Assembly: GCA_910578815.1 (NCBI GenBank)
Contig: CAJTSE010000019.1
Location: 1-64,000 of the forward strand
Length of the DNA stretch: 64,000 nt
Origin: an uncultured Acetatifactor sp.
Lineage (GTDB): Bacteria; Bacillota; Clostridia; Lachnospirales; Lachnospiraceae
Direction: 5' to 3'
Below are positions 51,843 to 60,365 of the stretch, one piece after another. The stretch's first letter is position 1; every line of letters starts with the position of its first letter. Both the position numbers and the translations under genes were made by a program. The notes beneath the pieces are model-generated. The model made no database searches and had not been told where the DNA came from. It saw nothing but the letters and a program-made list of their open reading frames with translations.

Positions 51843-53285
51843 CAATCTCCTGCTGCCTGCCATATGGGAATGCCGCAGCATAGCATATTGTTCTTCCGCC
51901 GCTTCCGTAAAGGCCAGCTCTTCCTCCGACGGCGTGTTCAGATGCCTTGGCAGTTCCTTTTGAATGGCCTGGATCCGTTGAATCAGCAGCTCCACCTCGC
52001 TCAGCTTTTCCTCTGGCTGCGCCTTAATCTCAGGCGTCAGATCCTCCAGTTCATCGGAATAAGACTTCGACAGATACAGGGAAAGCTTGGCGCAGGCAGG
52101 GCCAATCAGCTCATACAAAACACTGGATGCCAAAATAATGGTCTGCAGGGCGCTGCCTGTCTCCCCGCCCAGCGTTCTGGCTCCTAAAGCCGCAAGCCCT
52201 ATGGCGACTCCTGCCTGGGGAATCAGCGCAAGTCCCAGGAAATTTCGCACTTCCTTCTTTTTCTTTACCAGCAGGCACCCCAGGAAAGCCCCTGCATATT
52301 TGCCGATAATGCGGACCAGAAAATAAAGGATCCCCACCACCAGCAGGGGAACCGCCCCCACCGAAACAGAGCTGTCCACCAAGGCATCCAGCTTAAAGCT
52401 CAAACCGGAACGTACAAAGAACAGCAGCAGAATAGGCGGGCTGAAATAATTCAGCTGCTTGAACAGCTTATCGTCCTCCGTAATATTAATATAGACCATG
52501 CCCATGGACATGCAGCCCAGTAGAGGCGATACATCCAGCAGGGCACAGATCCCGCAGAAACCAAACAGGGTAGCTACAGAAATAATCAGGCGATTGTCCG
52601 TGGAACGCTTCTTCGGCATCAAAAGCTTCATCAGTCCCCCGAACAGTCCCCCCAGCAAAAGTACCCCAAAATTTACCAGTATGGGTTGTATGATACTTCC
52701 GGCGCTGAATCTCCCCGTCTTTGCCGCCAAAGCCACGGAAATCGCAATGCTGTAAGCAATCAGCCCCACCACGTCATCCAATGCCACCACCTGCAGCAGG
52801 GTATCCACAAAATCTCCTTTTGCCCCCGTCTGCCGTATGGTCATTACTGTAGAAGCCGGGGCCGTAGCCGCCGCCAGCGCCGCCAGGACAATGGAAAAGG
52901 TCAGGTCCAGCCGCAGCAGGAAAAAAGTAACCACAAAAATCAGTGCCGATGCCATCAGGGATTCCAGCACCGTAATGACCACCACTTTCAGACCGTTTTT
53001 TTTCAATGCGGAAACGCGGAAAAATTCTCCTGTGCCAAAGGCAATAAATGCCAGGGCAATATCGGCAATAAAATCCATTCCTTCTACAAGGGCAGAAGGA
53101 ACAATCTTAAAGCAATAGGGTCCAAGCAAAATTCCCGCCACTATGTAAGCCGTTACATTGGGCAGATGCAGCTTCTTGGTTATCCGGGTCATGGCATATC
53201 CTGAAAACAGCATAAACGCCACGGAAATAATAATGGCAGCTACCCCTGACGAATCCTGCAGCTTATCATAAAATAAATCCAGCAT
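51840..53285 (-). CDS. cation:proton antiporter (CPA2/KefB-like)
   Basis: A 481-residue protein with about 12-13 membrane helices (1-400) and a cytoplasmic tail of about 75 residues. Visible motifs are LPNVTAYIVAGILLGPYCF, IALAFIAFGTGEFF, ATAPASTVMTIRQTGAKGDF and the ion-binding VVALDDVVGLIAYS aspartates. There is no TrkA-N domain. The start at 53285 has GGGGAAAG upstream. It stands divergent from a LysR regulator, which may control it. Na+ or K+ export for pH or salt homeostasis is likely. Confidence 0.9.
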   Translation of the reverse strand: MLDLFYDKLQDSSGVAAIIISVAFMLFSGYAMTRITKKLHLPNVTAYIVAGILLGPYCFKIVPSALVEGMDFIADIALAFIAFGTGEFFRVSALKKNGLKVVVITVLESLMASALIFVVTFFLLRLDLTFSIVLAALAAATAPASTVMTIRQTGAKGDFVDTLLQVVALDDVVGLIAYSIAISVALAAKTGRFSAGSIIQPILVNFGVLLLGGLFGGLMKLLMPKKRSTDNRLIISVATLFGFCGICALLDVSPLLGCMSMGMVYINITEDDKLFKQLNYFSPPILLLFFVRSGLSFKLDALVDSSVSVGAVPLLVVGILYFLVRIIGKYAGAFLGCLLVKKKKEVRNFLGLALIPQAGVAIGLAALGARTLGGETGSALQTIILASSVLYELIGPACAKLSLYLSKSYSDELEDLTPEIKAQPEEKLSEVELLIQRIQAIQKELPRHLNTPSEEELAFTEAAEEQYAMLRHSHMAGSRRL

Positions 53286-53397
53286 TTCTTTCCCCTCTCC
53301 CCATAATTTCCAATCGCATTCCGCAGTAAAATACCTTCCAAGCCTCACCAACCTGCTGCCGCATAATCATCCTTCGGTAAAGACACGCCCTTATCTC

Positions 53398-53426
53398 TTG
53401 TGAAATAATATAATTTATGTTACACT
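53398..53426 (+). promoter_or_regulatory. promoter of the LysR gene
   Basis: TTGTGA (53398-53403), 17 bp, TACACT (53421-53426). The spacer contains the AT-rich dyad ATAATATAATTTAT, a possible LysR T-N11-A site shared with the divergent antiporter gene. Confidence 0.55.
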
Positions 53427-53504
53427 ATTCTTGCAATAAAGGGAAATTATGTTTTTTTAAATTATAATAAATTATTTGAATGGTAGAAAGGCATGGTTAT
53501 TACT

Positions 53505-54422
53505 ATGATAGATTCCAAGTTTGAAACCCTGCTGGCAGTTGCAGAATTCAAGAATTTTACCAGGGCCGCGGAAGCCCTTTCCCTGACACAACCTGCTGTC
53601 AGCCACCACATCAGCCAGCTGGAAAAGGCTTATGGAGAACAGCTCTTTGTGCGCAAAAAAAACGGCCTGATGCTGACAGTGGAAGGGGAAATACTCGTAA
53701 AATACGCCAAAAGAATCAAGGCGTTGGATTCCCAGATGCGGGCGGAGCTTGCAGATGCCAAGAGGGACCTGAACAAAATCCGGGTAGGTGTGACCCACAC
53801 CTCAGAAAGCAATCTGATGATTGAAGTGCTTGCCAGGTACAGCAACGAAAATCCAAACATAAGCATTACAGTTATCACTGATACCATAAAAAAACTTTAT
53901 ACCATGCTGGAGAATTTTGAAATTGATATTGCTATTGTGGACGGGAAAAATACCAATTTTAACTTTAACGCCCTGATGCTGGATACGGATTATCTGGTCT
54001 GCGTGATGTCCAATAACAATCCTCTGGCCAGACACTCTCTGGTAACCCTGGCAGAACTAAAAAAAGAACGGCTGATCCTCCGCTCTTCTTCCTCCGCCAC
54101 TAGGAGCCTTTTTGAATCCACCCTAGAGGGCATTGATGAAAATATCGGCACCTTTGACGTCACCATGGAGGTAGACAATATCGCCACTATCAAGGACCTG
54201 ATCCGCAAGGAGCTGGGTGTTTCCATCCTGCCCAAAAGCGCCTGCATGGACGAGCTGCGAAAGGGAAAGATTACCGCCCTCCCCATCGAAAACCTGAGTA
54301 TGATCCGCGAGACCAATATCATTTACCACAAAACCTTTTCCCACACGGACGTACTCCGGCATATCACCAAGATTTATCAGGAAACCGCCAGAAAATACGT
54401 GATCGGACAAAAAAGTAATTAA
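53505..54422 (+). CDS. LysR family transcriptional regulator
   Basis: A 305-residue regulator. The N-terminal winged helix (about 1-62) has FTRAAEALSLTQPAVSHHISQLE, followed by a linker helix and a periplasmic-binding-like effector domain (about 88-290). ATGs at 53493 and 53505 are both possible; the second gives the usual LysR N-terminal length, but both have imperfect Shine-Dalgarno spacing. It is divergent from the antiporter at 51840 and convergent with the PHP gene, with only 2 bp between stops. Confidence 0.9.
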   Translation: MIDSKFETLLAVAEFKNFTRAAEALSLTQPAVSHHISQLEKAYGEQLFVRKKNGLMLTVEGEILVKYAKRIKALDSQMRAELADAKRDLNKIRVGVTHTSESNLMIEVLARYSNENPNISITVITDTIKKLYTMLENFEIDIAIVDGKNTNFNFNALMLDTDYLVCVMSNNNPLARHSLVTLAELKKERLILRSSSSATRSLFESTLEGIDENIGTFDVTMEVDNIATIKDLIRKELGVSILPKSACMDELRKGKITALPIENLSMIRETNIIYHKTFSHTDVLRHITKIYQETARKYVIGQKSN

Positions 54423-54424
54423 TT

Positions 54425-55129
54425 TCAATCCATCCCGTCCAGCAGTTGTACCGCCTCCCTGTTGAGCACGGCCTGCCCGAAATCGTGAATATCCTTAAGC
54501 TTCCGGGGAAAGACCATCCCGCCCCAGAGCATATGGGTACTGTGCTGGTCGGAACCGGCCGTCAGCGGCAGGCCATGCTCCCCCGCATAGAGCAGCGCCC
54601 GGTCATTATACTCCGGATGCCGCTCTTTCTTTTCCCGGCTGGAATGGCTGGCATTGATGCCCTCCACCGCATCCACAAAGTCCGGATACGTGCGGATCTC
54701 TTTGATATAGTCGGCCTCCCTGTAAGGATGTGCCTGGCTGATGATGCCGCCGGCCTCATGCACCAGCTTAAACTGCTCTTCCACTGTGGCGTCCCTGATC
54801 TCCGGATGCGCCAGAAGCCAGTTTTTGTCCGGCCCGTAAATCAGGAACTCCGTCCCGTTATACCCGGATTCCCAGCCAAAAAAGACCTGCAGGCCCGTTC
54901 TGTCCCCTTCCGCCTTGGCATGCTCGTAGCCCAGGCAGAAACCCTCCACCCACTCTCTCCAGGGAAGACTTCGATTCACTGCCGTATTCCCATAGAAAAA
55001 ATGATCCGTGATAATAATGCCTGTATAGCCTGCCCTTTTATAAGCCCTGGCCATCTCCGCCCCGGTGTTCACCGCACAGGCGCTGGCCTCCGAGGTGTGC
55101 ATATGTGTCTCGTATAAAAATCCGTTCAT
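54425..55129 (-). CDS. PHP domain metal-dependent phosphoesterase
   Basis: A 234-residue PHP-fold protein. The first metal motif ETHMHTSEASACA is at residues 6-18, TGIIITDHFFYGN follows, FGWESGYNGTEFLIYG supplies the third, HEAGGIISQAHPYRE the fourth, and GSDQHSTHM the last. All ligands are therefore present. Such proteins hydrolyse phosphoesters, such as histidinol phosphate or nucleic acid ends. It lies downstream of hisD, but 255 bp with tandem palindromes separate them. The start at 55129 has GGGAG 10 bp upstream. Confidence 0.87.
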   Translation of the reverse strand: MNGFLYETHMHTSEASACAVNTGAEMARAYKRAGYTGIIITDHFFYGNTAVNRSLPWREWVEGFCLGYEHAKAEGDRTGLQVFFGWESGYNGTEFLIYGPDKNWLLAHPEIRDATVEEQFKLVHEAGGIISQAHPYREADYIKEIRTYPDFVDAVEGINASHSSREKKERHPEYNDRALLYAGEHGLPLTAGSDQHSTHMLWGGMVFPRKLKDIHDFGQAVLNREAVQLLDGMD

Positions 55130-55223
55130 ATCCGTAAATCTCCCTGCAATTCGCTGTTCCGGCATCCAGCAATGATTCACAGCGCAGATCCGCCGCTCCA
55201 GGTCCATACATCTGCCTGTAATG

Positions 55224-55343
55224 CTATCATAGAAAATGCCTTGCATTTTCTATGATCCAAGTTCTATAATAGAAACTGCTTTACATTTTCTATGATCTAA
55301 AATCTATCATAGAAACTACTTTGTATTTTCTATGATCCAAGTT
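55224..55343. repeat. three tandem 40 bp palindromic repeats
   Basis: Units 55224-55263, 55264-55303 and 55304-55343 follow each other without spacers, with a partial fourth start. Each is largely a hairpin; in unit 1 ATCATAGAAAATGC pairs perfectly with GCATTTTCTATGAT around a 3-base loop. They lie between the hisD stop and the PHP gene start. Confidence 0.92.
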
Positions 55344-55384
55344 CTATTATATTCTTTTTCCCTAAATTATCAATGACGATTTCC

Positions 55385-56671
55385 TCATTTCCTCACCCTT
55401 ACTGCCAACGCATGGGCCTTCATTCCTTCCGCTTCCGCAAGCCGGATGATATGGTCCGCATTCTTTTTGAGGGCGGCTTCCGTATATTGAATGACACTGT
55501 AGCCTCTCATAAATTCCCCTACCGACATGCCCGAAGAAAATCTGGCGGTGCCGCAGGTGGGAAGAATGTGGTTTGTACCGCAGAAGTAATCGCCCACCGG
55601 CTCAGTGCTGTATTCCCCTACAAATACCGCACCGGCATTGGTCAGCCGGTCAAGCACCGCCTCATAATCATTAAGCAGCAGCTCCACATGCTCCGGCGCT
55701 ATTTCATTTACCGCTTTAACGGCCTCTTCTATAGAATCAACCACAAAAATATCACCATAGTTTTCAAAAGTTTTTTTCGTGGCCTCGGTGAGATTGTTTT
55801 CCTTGCAGAGGGTATAGATTTCCTCCCTGATCTGCTGCGCCTGGGCCTCCGACAGGCAAAAGGCCGTGCTGGCTTCAAAGCCTGTTCCATGCTCCGCCTG
55901 GGACATCAGGTCAGCGGCAATAAAGGCAGGATTGGCATTTTCGTCTGCAATGACTGCAATTTCGGAAGGTCCGGCAACAGAGTCTATTTTCACCTCGCCA
56001 AACAACAGCTTCTTAGCCATCTGCGTATAATTATTTCCGGGGCCGACTATGGCATCCACTTTGCGAATACTCTCCGTCCCGTAAGCGACAGCCGCCAGGC
56101 CCTGAGAGCCTGATATTTTCAAATAATTTCTTACCTTCAGGTAATCCGCCACATATAATAAATGTTCGTCAATGGTTCCGTCAGCCCGCGGCTTTGTCAG
56201 TATATACAGATTGGGCACGCCGGCAACGATTGCCGGGACCAGGTTCATGTACAGGGTGGAGACCAACGGTGCCATATTTCCGGGCACGGTAACCGCAACG
56301 CTGTTGATCGGCGTATACCTTCGCTCAAGTACGGTGCCGTCCTCATACGCTTCCGAAAAACCTGCCGGAAGCTGCCTGCTGTGAAATTTGAACAGGTTCT
56401 CACAGGCCCTTTTAACTGCCTCCTTAAATTCAGCGGACACCTTTTCCTTTGCCTCGGCAAATTCCCTGTCGGAAACAAAAAATCCGATTTCGTCGGAATC
56501 AACGCCGTCAAATTTTTTCATATAGCGTTTCAGCGCTTCGTCTCCCTTTTCCTTTACGTTTTTCAGGACTTCCCTGACCGTAGTCTCCACCTCTGGGGGA
56601 ATACTGCTTCTTCTTTTCAGAAGATTAATGTACCTGGGGTTTTGAAGGTCAAATTTGCTGATTGTAACCAT
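55385..56671 (-). CDS. hisD: histidinol dehydrogenase
   Basis: A 428-residue zinc enzyme that oxidises histidinol to histidine with two NAD+, the last step of histidine synthesis. NSVAVTVPGNMAPLVSTLYM, the DAIVGPGNNYTQMAKK and IDSVAGPSEIAVIAD stretches, DLMSQAEHGTGFEAS with Gln and His ligands, and SSGMSVGEFMRGYSVI are present. The start at 56671 has AAAGGAG upstream. No other his genes lie nearby; isolated hisD copies sometimes act on related alcohols. Confidence 0.94.
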   Translation of the reverse strand: MVTISKFDLQNPRYINLLKRRSSIPPEVETTVREVLKNVKEKGDEALKRYMKKFDGVDSDEIGFFVSDREFAEAKEKVSAEFKEAVKRACENLFKFHSRQLPAGFSEAYEDGTVLERRYTPINSVAVTVPGNMAPLVSTLYMNLVPAIVAGVPNLYILTKPRADGTIDEHLLYVADYLKVRNYLKISGSQGLAAVAYGTESIRKVDAIVGPGNNYTQMAKKLLFGEVKIDSVAGPSEIAVIADENANPAFIAADLMSQAEHGTGFEASTAFCLSEAQAQQIREEIYTLCKENNLTEATKKTFENYGDIFVVDSIEEAVKAVNEIAPEHVELLLNDYEAVLDRLTNAGAVFVGEYSTEPVGDYFCGTNHILPTCGTARFSSGMSVGEFMRGYSVIQYTEAALKKNADHIIRLAEAEGMKAHALAVRVRK

Positions 56672-56702
56672 AGTTTTTCTCTCCTTTTTCACAATTGGCG
56701 AT

Positions 56703-56738
56703 AAAAAAAGCTTGCCAGAGAAATTTTCCCTGACAAGC
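56703..56738 (-). terminator. intrinsic terminator of the MATE gene
   Basis: Stem GCTTGTCAG/CTGGCAAGC (8 of 9 pairs) followed by seven T on the minus strand, 58 bp after the stop at 56797 and just before hisD. Confidence 0.88.
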
Positions 56739-56796
56739 GTGGATCAAGCGTTTCGCCTAATATCAATTTTTACTGTACCAGCAGATGGGGCATCTG

Positions 56797-58188
56797 TCAA
56801 GCCTGAAAATAATTATCCGCTTCCTGCGCTTTCATCTCCCGCAGTACGCTGATCCCTAACGGCACGGACAGCAGAAACGAGCAGACATCCGACCAGGTCT
56901 GGCACATCTGCACCCCCAGCAGTCCGAAAAATGCCGGGAGGATATAAATCAGGGGGATAAAGAAAATTCCCTGCCTGGCGGCAGCCACAAAGGAAGCCTT
57001 AGCGGCCTTGCCGATGGACTGAAGCATCATATTGCACATGACGATCCAGGCGTTCAGCGGGAACACCAGACATTGCAGCCGCAGGGCCAATGTACCAATA
57101 CGGATCACGTCCCCATCTTCCTTACGGAACAAAGTTACCAACGGCTCCGCAAACACAAACCCTGCCACGGATACCACAATCAGAAAAACCGCCGCATATT
57201 TTACACAGAAGCGGAAAGCCTCCCGCACCCTGGAATAATGTTTTGCCCCGTAATTCATACCGCACACTGGCTGAAATCCCTGACCAAAACCGATCAGCGC
57301 GGAATTGGCAAACATGGAAACACGCCCTACAATGGACAGAGCAGCTATGGCCGCGTCGCTGAAATCCCCGCCATATGTACCGGCAGCGCGGTTTAAACAG
57401 ATCTGAGCGATACTGGCAAGTCCCTGTCTGCAAAGGGAGGGAATGCCGCCTTTAAACATTTCCCAGTAGAGCATCCATGAGGGCTTAAAATTTTTAAATT
57501 CAATGCGGATGTTGCCCCCCTTTCTGCTCATGAAAAAGAGGATTACAAAGCTGACCACCTGACTCACCACCGTAGCCAGCGCCGCTCCTGCCACTTCCAT
57601 ATCAAAGACAAAGATCAGCAGGGGATCCAGCACAATATTCAGCACCGCCCCCGTGACGATTCCCACCATGGCATAAGACGCGCTGCCCTGAAAGCGAAGC
57701 TGGTTATTCAGCACCAACGAAGACATCATAAAAGGACAGCCAATCAAGATAATCCGCAGATAATCTTTTGTATAGGGCAGAATCGTGGGAGTGGATCCCA
57801 GCACCTTCGCCAGCGGCGTCAGAAAAATGATTCCTAAAGCCCCTGCGATTACTCCCGCAAAGAAAGCCGTAAAAAAGCCCACTGCCGCCATGCGGTTTGA
57901 CTCTTCAAACTCGCCGGCCCCCAGCTTCCGGGAAATAAAATTTCCTGAACCATGTCCAAAGAAGAATCCAAAGGCCTGAATAAACGCCATCACCGAAAAG
58001 ACCACACCCACCGCCGCCGTAGCCTGGGTATTCAGCTTGCCCACAAAAAAAGTATCCACCATATTATAAAAAGAAGTCACCAGCATACTGATGATAGTAG
58101 GCACCGCCATCTGGCAGACCAGACGGGGCACCGGCTCGCTAAGCATGTAAGCTACCTTCTCCTGCTGGTCCATACTGCGCACGTTCAT
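56797..58188 (-). CDS. MATE family efflux transporter 1
   Basis: A 463-residue exporter with 12 membrane helices in two related halves. The first half has VPTIISMLVTSFYNMVDTFF and GHGSGNFISRKLGAGE, the second ALIGFGQGFQPVCGMNYGAK. It moves cationic drugs or metabolites out in exchange for Na+ or H+. The start at 58188 has GGGAGG 5 bp upstream. It follows the ABC-class ATPase gene by 16 bp in the same direction, so the two are cotranscribed. Confidence 0.92.
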   Translation of the reverse strand: MNVRSMDQQEKVAYMLSEPVPRLVCQMAVPTIISMLVTSFYNMVDTFFVGKLNTQATAAVGVVFSVMAFIQAFGFFFGHGSGNFISRKLGAGEFEESNRMAAVGFFTAFFAGVIAGALGIIFLTPLAKVLGSTPTILPYTKDYLRIILIGCPFMMSSLVLNNQLRFQGSASYAMVGIVTGAVLNIVLDPLLIFVFDMEVAGAALATVVSQVVSFVILFFMSRKGGNIRIEFKNFKPSWMLYWEMFKGGIPSLCRQGLASIAQICLNRAAGTYGGDFSDAAIAALSIVGRVSMFANSALIGFGQGFQPVCGMNYGAKHYSRVREAFRFCVKYAAVFLIVVSVAGFVFAEPLVTLFRKEDGDVIRIGTLALRLQCLVFPLNAWIVMCNMMLQSIGKAAKASFVAAARQGIFFIPLIYILPAFFGLLGVQMCQTWSDVCSFLLSVPLGISVLREMKAQEADNYFQA

Positions 58189-58204
58189 AAGACCCTCCCC
58201 ACTT

Positions 58205-59947
58205 TCAATCCCTTTGTATCTGAATCAACTCCCGACACCGATTCAAAGCAGCGTACAGTTCCTGCTTTCTCGGCATGGCAAGATTGCCGGGAAGGGAGCC
58301 TGTATCTTCTCCTCCCCGTCCCTGTCCGCCTCCGCAGAAGGCGGAAAAGCCTTTCTCGCCGATACGGTTATACATATTCTCCACAGCCTGCCCCAATGTC
58401 TTCCTGCCGTCAAACTCTTGAAGCTTCATGCTTTTAATCATATATGACAGTGCTGTCACCTGTTCAGAATCAATCAGTTGCTCCACATACCGCAGATCCA
58501 CCTCTTCACGATTCACGGAAAAGCCGTCCACGCCATCCGTTCTCATTTTGATGCGGTCATCCTTGGCAAAAGCCATATCCCTTTTTACCACCCTGTGATA
58601 GTCCGGCTTTACCGACTTATCGGCAGCCCCCAGAAGATACGGGTAGCTCTCCGCCTCCATTTTGGCAAATTCGGTGATTTCCACAGGCTGGTACTTATTC
58701 ATCTGCACAATGCAGTCCGACTTGTGAAAATAGGAGCCGCAGCTGCCCGCCACCAGTATGGTAGAGATGTTATAGTCCTCATACAGCTCCCGCACCTTGT
58801 CAATAAAAGGAATAATCGGCTCCACGTCCCGGCTTACCACCCGCTGCATCAGCTCGTCACGGATCATGAAGTTCGTGGCGCTGGTATCCTCGTCGATCAA
58901 GAATACTCCCGCTCCCGCTTCCATGGCCTCCACCGTATTGGCCGCCTGAGAGGTACTGCCGCTGGCATCCTCCGTGTAAAAACATTTGGTATCCCTGCCG
59001 TTGGGCAGATTGCGGATAAACATGGAAATATCCGTCTTTTGAATGCTCCTGCCGTCCTCCGCCCGCAGCTTCATGGCTGTGTCATCCGTAATCACATACT
59101 CCCTGCCGTCCCCGGCAATATGATTATATACTCCCAGCTCCAACGCCTCCAGCAGGGTGGACTTGCCGTGGTATCCGCCGCCTACAATCAAAGTGACACC
59201 CTTTTTTATCCCCATGCCTGCAAGTTTCCCGTGGTGGGGCAGCTCCAAAACCACCTCCATGGACGCAGGGCTCTGAAAGGCCACCGCCTCCTTCATGGGC
59301 AGTGAGGATACCCCTGATTTTCTGGGCAGGATGGCGCCGTTTGCCACAAAGGCTGTCAAGTCTCTTTTTTTCAGTTCTTCCCTGATATATTGCTGGTCGT
59401 CTGCTAAAAACAGCACCTTCTCCAGACTGTCTTTCGGGCAGGTGGAGGATAACAGCGTCTGCCTTACACATAATGGCAGGAAATCAAACAATATCTTACC
59501 CAGCTCCCCGGCGTTAATGGTTCGGCCGTTGGCAGGAAATCCGATTTCCATGCGTACCGTCAATTCTCCGTTTGCCGTATTTACCGTACAGGCGCTGCGC
59601 TCTAAAATTTCCTGTCCCGGATGACTGATGCCCAGAAGGCCGCTCTTGCCGGAACCCTTTGCCTTAAAGGAATAGTCCTTGATCTTTGCTGCCATTCTTC
59701 GCAATAGAAAATCCTGAAACGCAATCTTTCTGACATTACTGTCATAACACTTTCCGTCAAAACCGGCTACCTTTCCCGGCACAATAATACTGACCTTGGA
59801 GGGCGCTGCAAAGGGGTCCCCCTGCACATGGTCTATGGACAGCACATATTGCTGAAACTGATATTTACCTCTCGTGTCCTTGTATGCGGGATAGCTCTTA
59901 TGGTCTATCTGCCGCAGCAGTGTCTGCAGTTCCGCCGCTGTTTTCAT
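58205..59947 (-). CDS. predicted ATPase of the ABC class (PF09818-like)
   Basis: A 580-residue soluble protein. The N-terminal region (about 1-240) contains VLSIDHVQGDPFAAPSKVSI. The ATPase core has the unusual Walker A VGGGYHGKSTLLEALE (about 255), SMFIRNLPNGRDT, then DASGSTSQAANTVEAMEAGA and Walker B VFLIDEDTSATNFMIRD. It has no membrane domain. The biochemical role of this family is unknown. The start at 59947 is preceded by GGCGG, with a near-consensus promoter at 59990-60017. It heads an operon with a MATE exporter. Confidence 0.9.
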   Translation of the reverse strand: MKTAAELQTLLRQIDHKSYPAYKDTRGKYQFQQYVLSIDHVQGDPFAAPSKVSIIVPGKVAGFDGKCYDSNVRKIAFQDFLLRRMAAKIKDYSFKAKGSGKSGLLGISHPGQEILERSACTVNTANGELTVRMEIGFPANGRTINAGELGKILFDFLPLCVRQTLLSSTCPKDSLEKVLFLADDQQYIREELKKRDLTAFVANGAILPRKSGVSSLPMKEAVAFQSPASMEVVLELPHHGKLAGMGIKKGVTLIVGGGYHGKSTLLEALELGVYNHIAGDGREYVITDDTAMKLRAEDGRSIQKTDISMFIRNLPNGRDTKCFYTEDASGSTSQAANTVEAMEAGAGVFLIDEDTSATNFMIRDELMQRVVSRDVEPIIPFIDKVRELYEDYNISTILVAGSCGSYFHKSDCIVQMNKYQPVEITEFAKMEAESYPYLLGAADKSVKPDYHRVVKRDMAFAKDDRIKMRTDGVDGFSVNREEVDLRYVEQLIDSEQVTALSYMIKSMKLQEFDGRKTLGQAVENMYNRIGEKGFSAFCGGGQGRGGEDTGSLPGNLAMPRKQELYAALNRCRELIQIQRD

Positions 59948-59987
59948 TTTCTGATTCCGCCTTTCCTTAAGCATAAAACCCTACTTA

Positions 59988-60164
59988 TTATTTTAGTCCT
60001 TTTTGCAAAAGTGTCAAGGAATCAGCCTGCCATTTAAAAGATGCGCAAAAAGGACCGCCAGCGTCTGCCGCCTGCCTTGTCACGCCGACCCTTGCCGCAA
60101 ATTCCTCCTGGCTCAGGCCCTGCCTTTTCCGATATTCCTGTATCTTTGCTCCGATCAACAGCAT
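59988..60164 (-). pseudogene. remnant of an XRE-family helix-turn-helix regulator
   Basis: The first 33 codons read as a normal Cro/CI domain (LIGAKIQEYRKRQGLSQEEF, then AARVGVTRQA). The usual continuation (xISKWE...) is then replaced by unrelated sequence that ends within the -35/-10 of the next gene's promoter. It looks like a truncated regulator whose 3' part was lost, or was replaced by the promoter at 59990-60017. GGGG lies before the ATG at 60164. Confidence 0.7.
59990..60017 (-). promoter_or_regulatory. promoter of the ABC-ATPase/MATE operon
   Basis: TTGACA (complement of 60012-60017), 16 bp, TAAAAT (complement of 59990-59995), 43 bp upstream of the start at 59947. Confidence 0.78.
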
Positions 60165-60201
60165 ATTCCCCAAAACCGCCTTTCCATACCCCTATATAAT
60201 T

Positions 60202-60230
60202 ACCTTATTCATAAATAAGAAAATTGTCAA
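60202..60230 (-). promoter_or_regulatory. promoter of the XRE remnant
   Basis: TTGACA (complement of 60225-60230), 17 bp, TAAGGT (complement of 60202-60207). It is divergent from the MATE promoter 40 bp away. Together with the other two promoters and the XRE remnant it fills the 418 bp gap 59948-60365. Confidence 0.5.
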
Positions 60231-60270
60231 GTTTCCCGCTCCGCCCGCTGTCGGGATTTCCAGAATTATC

Positions 60271-60298
60271 TTGCTTTTCCGGAGATTTTTGATATAGT
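60271..60298 (+). promoter_or_regulatory. promoter of MATE transporter 2
   Basis: TTGCTT (60271-60276), 16 bp, TATAGT (60293-60298), 68 bp before the start at 60366. Confidence 0.65.
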
Positions 60299-60365
60299 TA
60301 GAATGAAAAAACGGCAGCAGAGTACCCATTTCACAGCGCTGCCCATAAATGGAGAAAGTGAAAGC

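Noticed and set aside
55224..55343. CRISPR-like array
   Set aside because: Units are directly tandem with no unique spacers, only three copies, and no cas genes are in the window.
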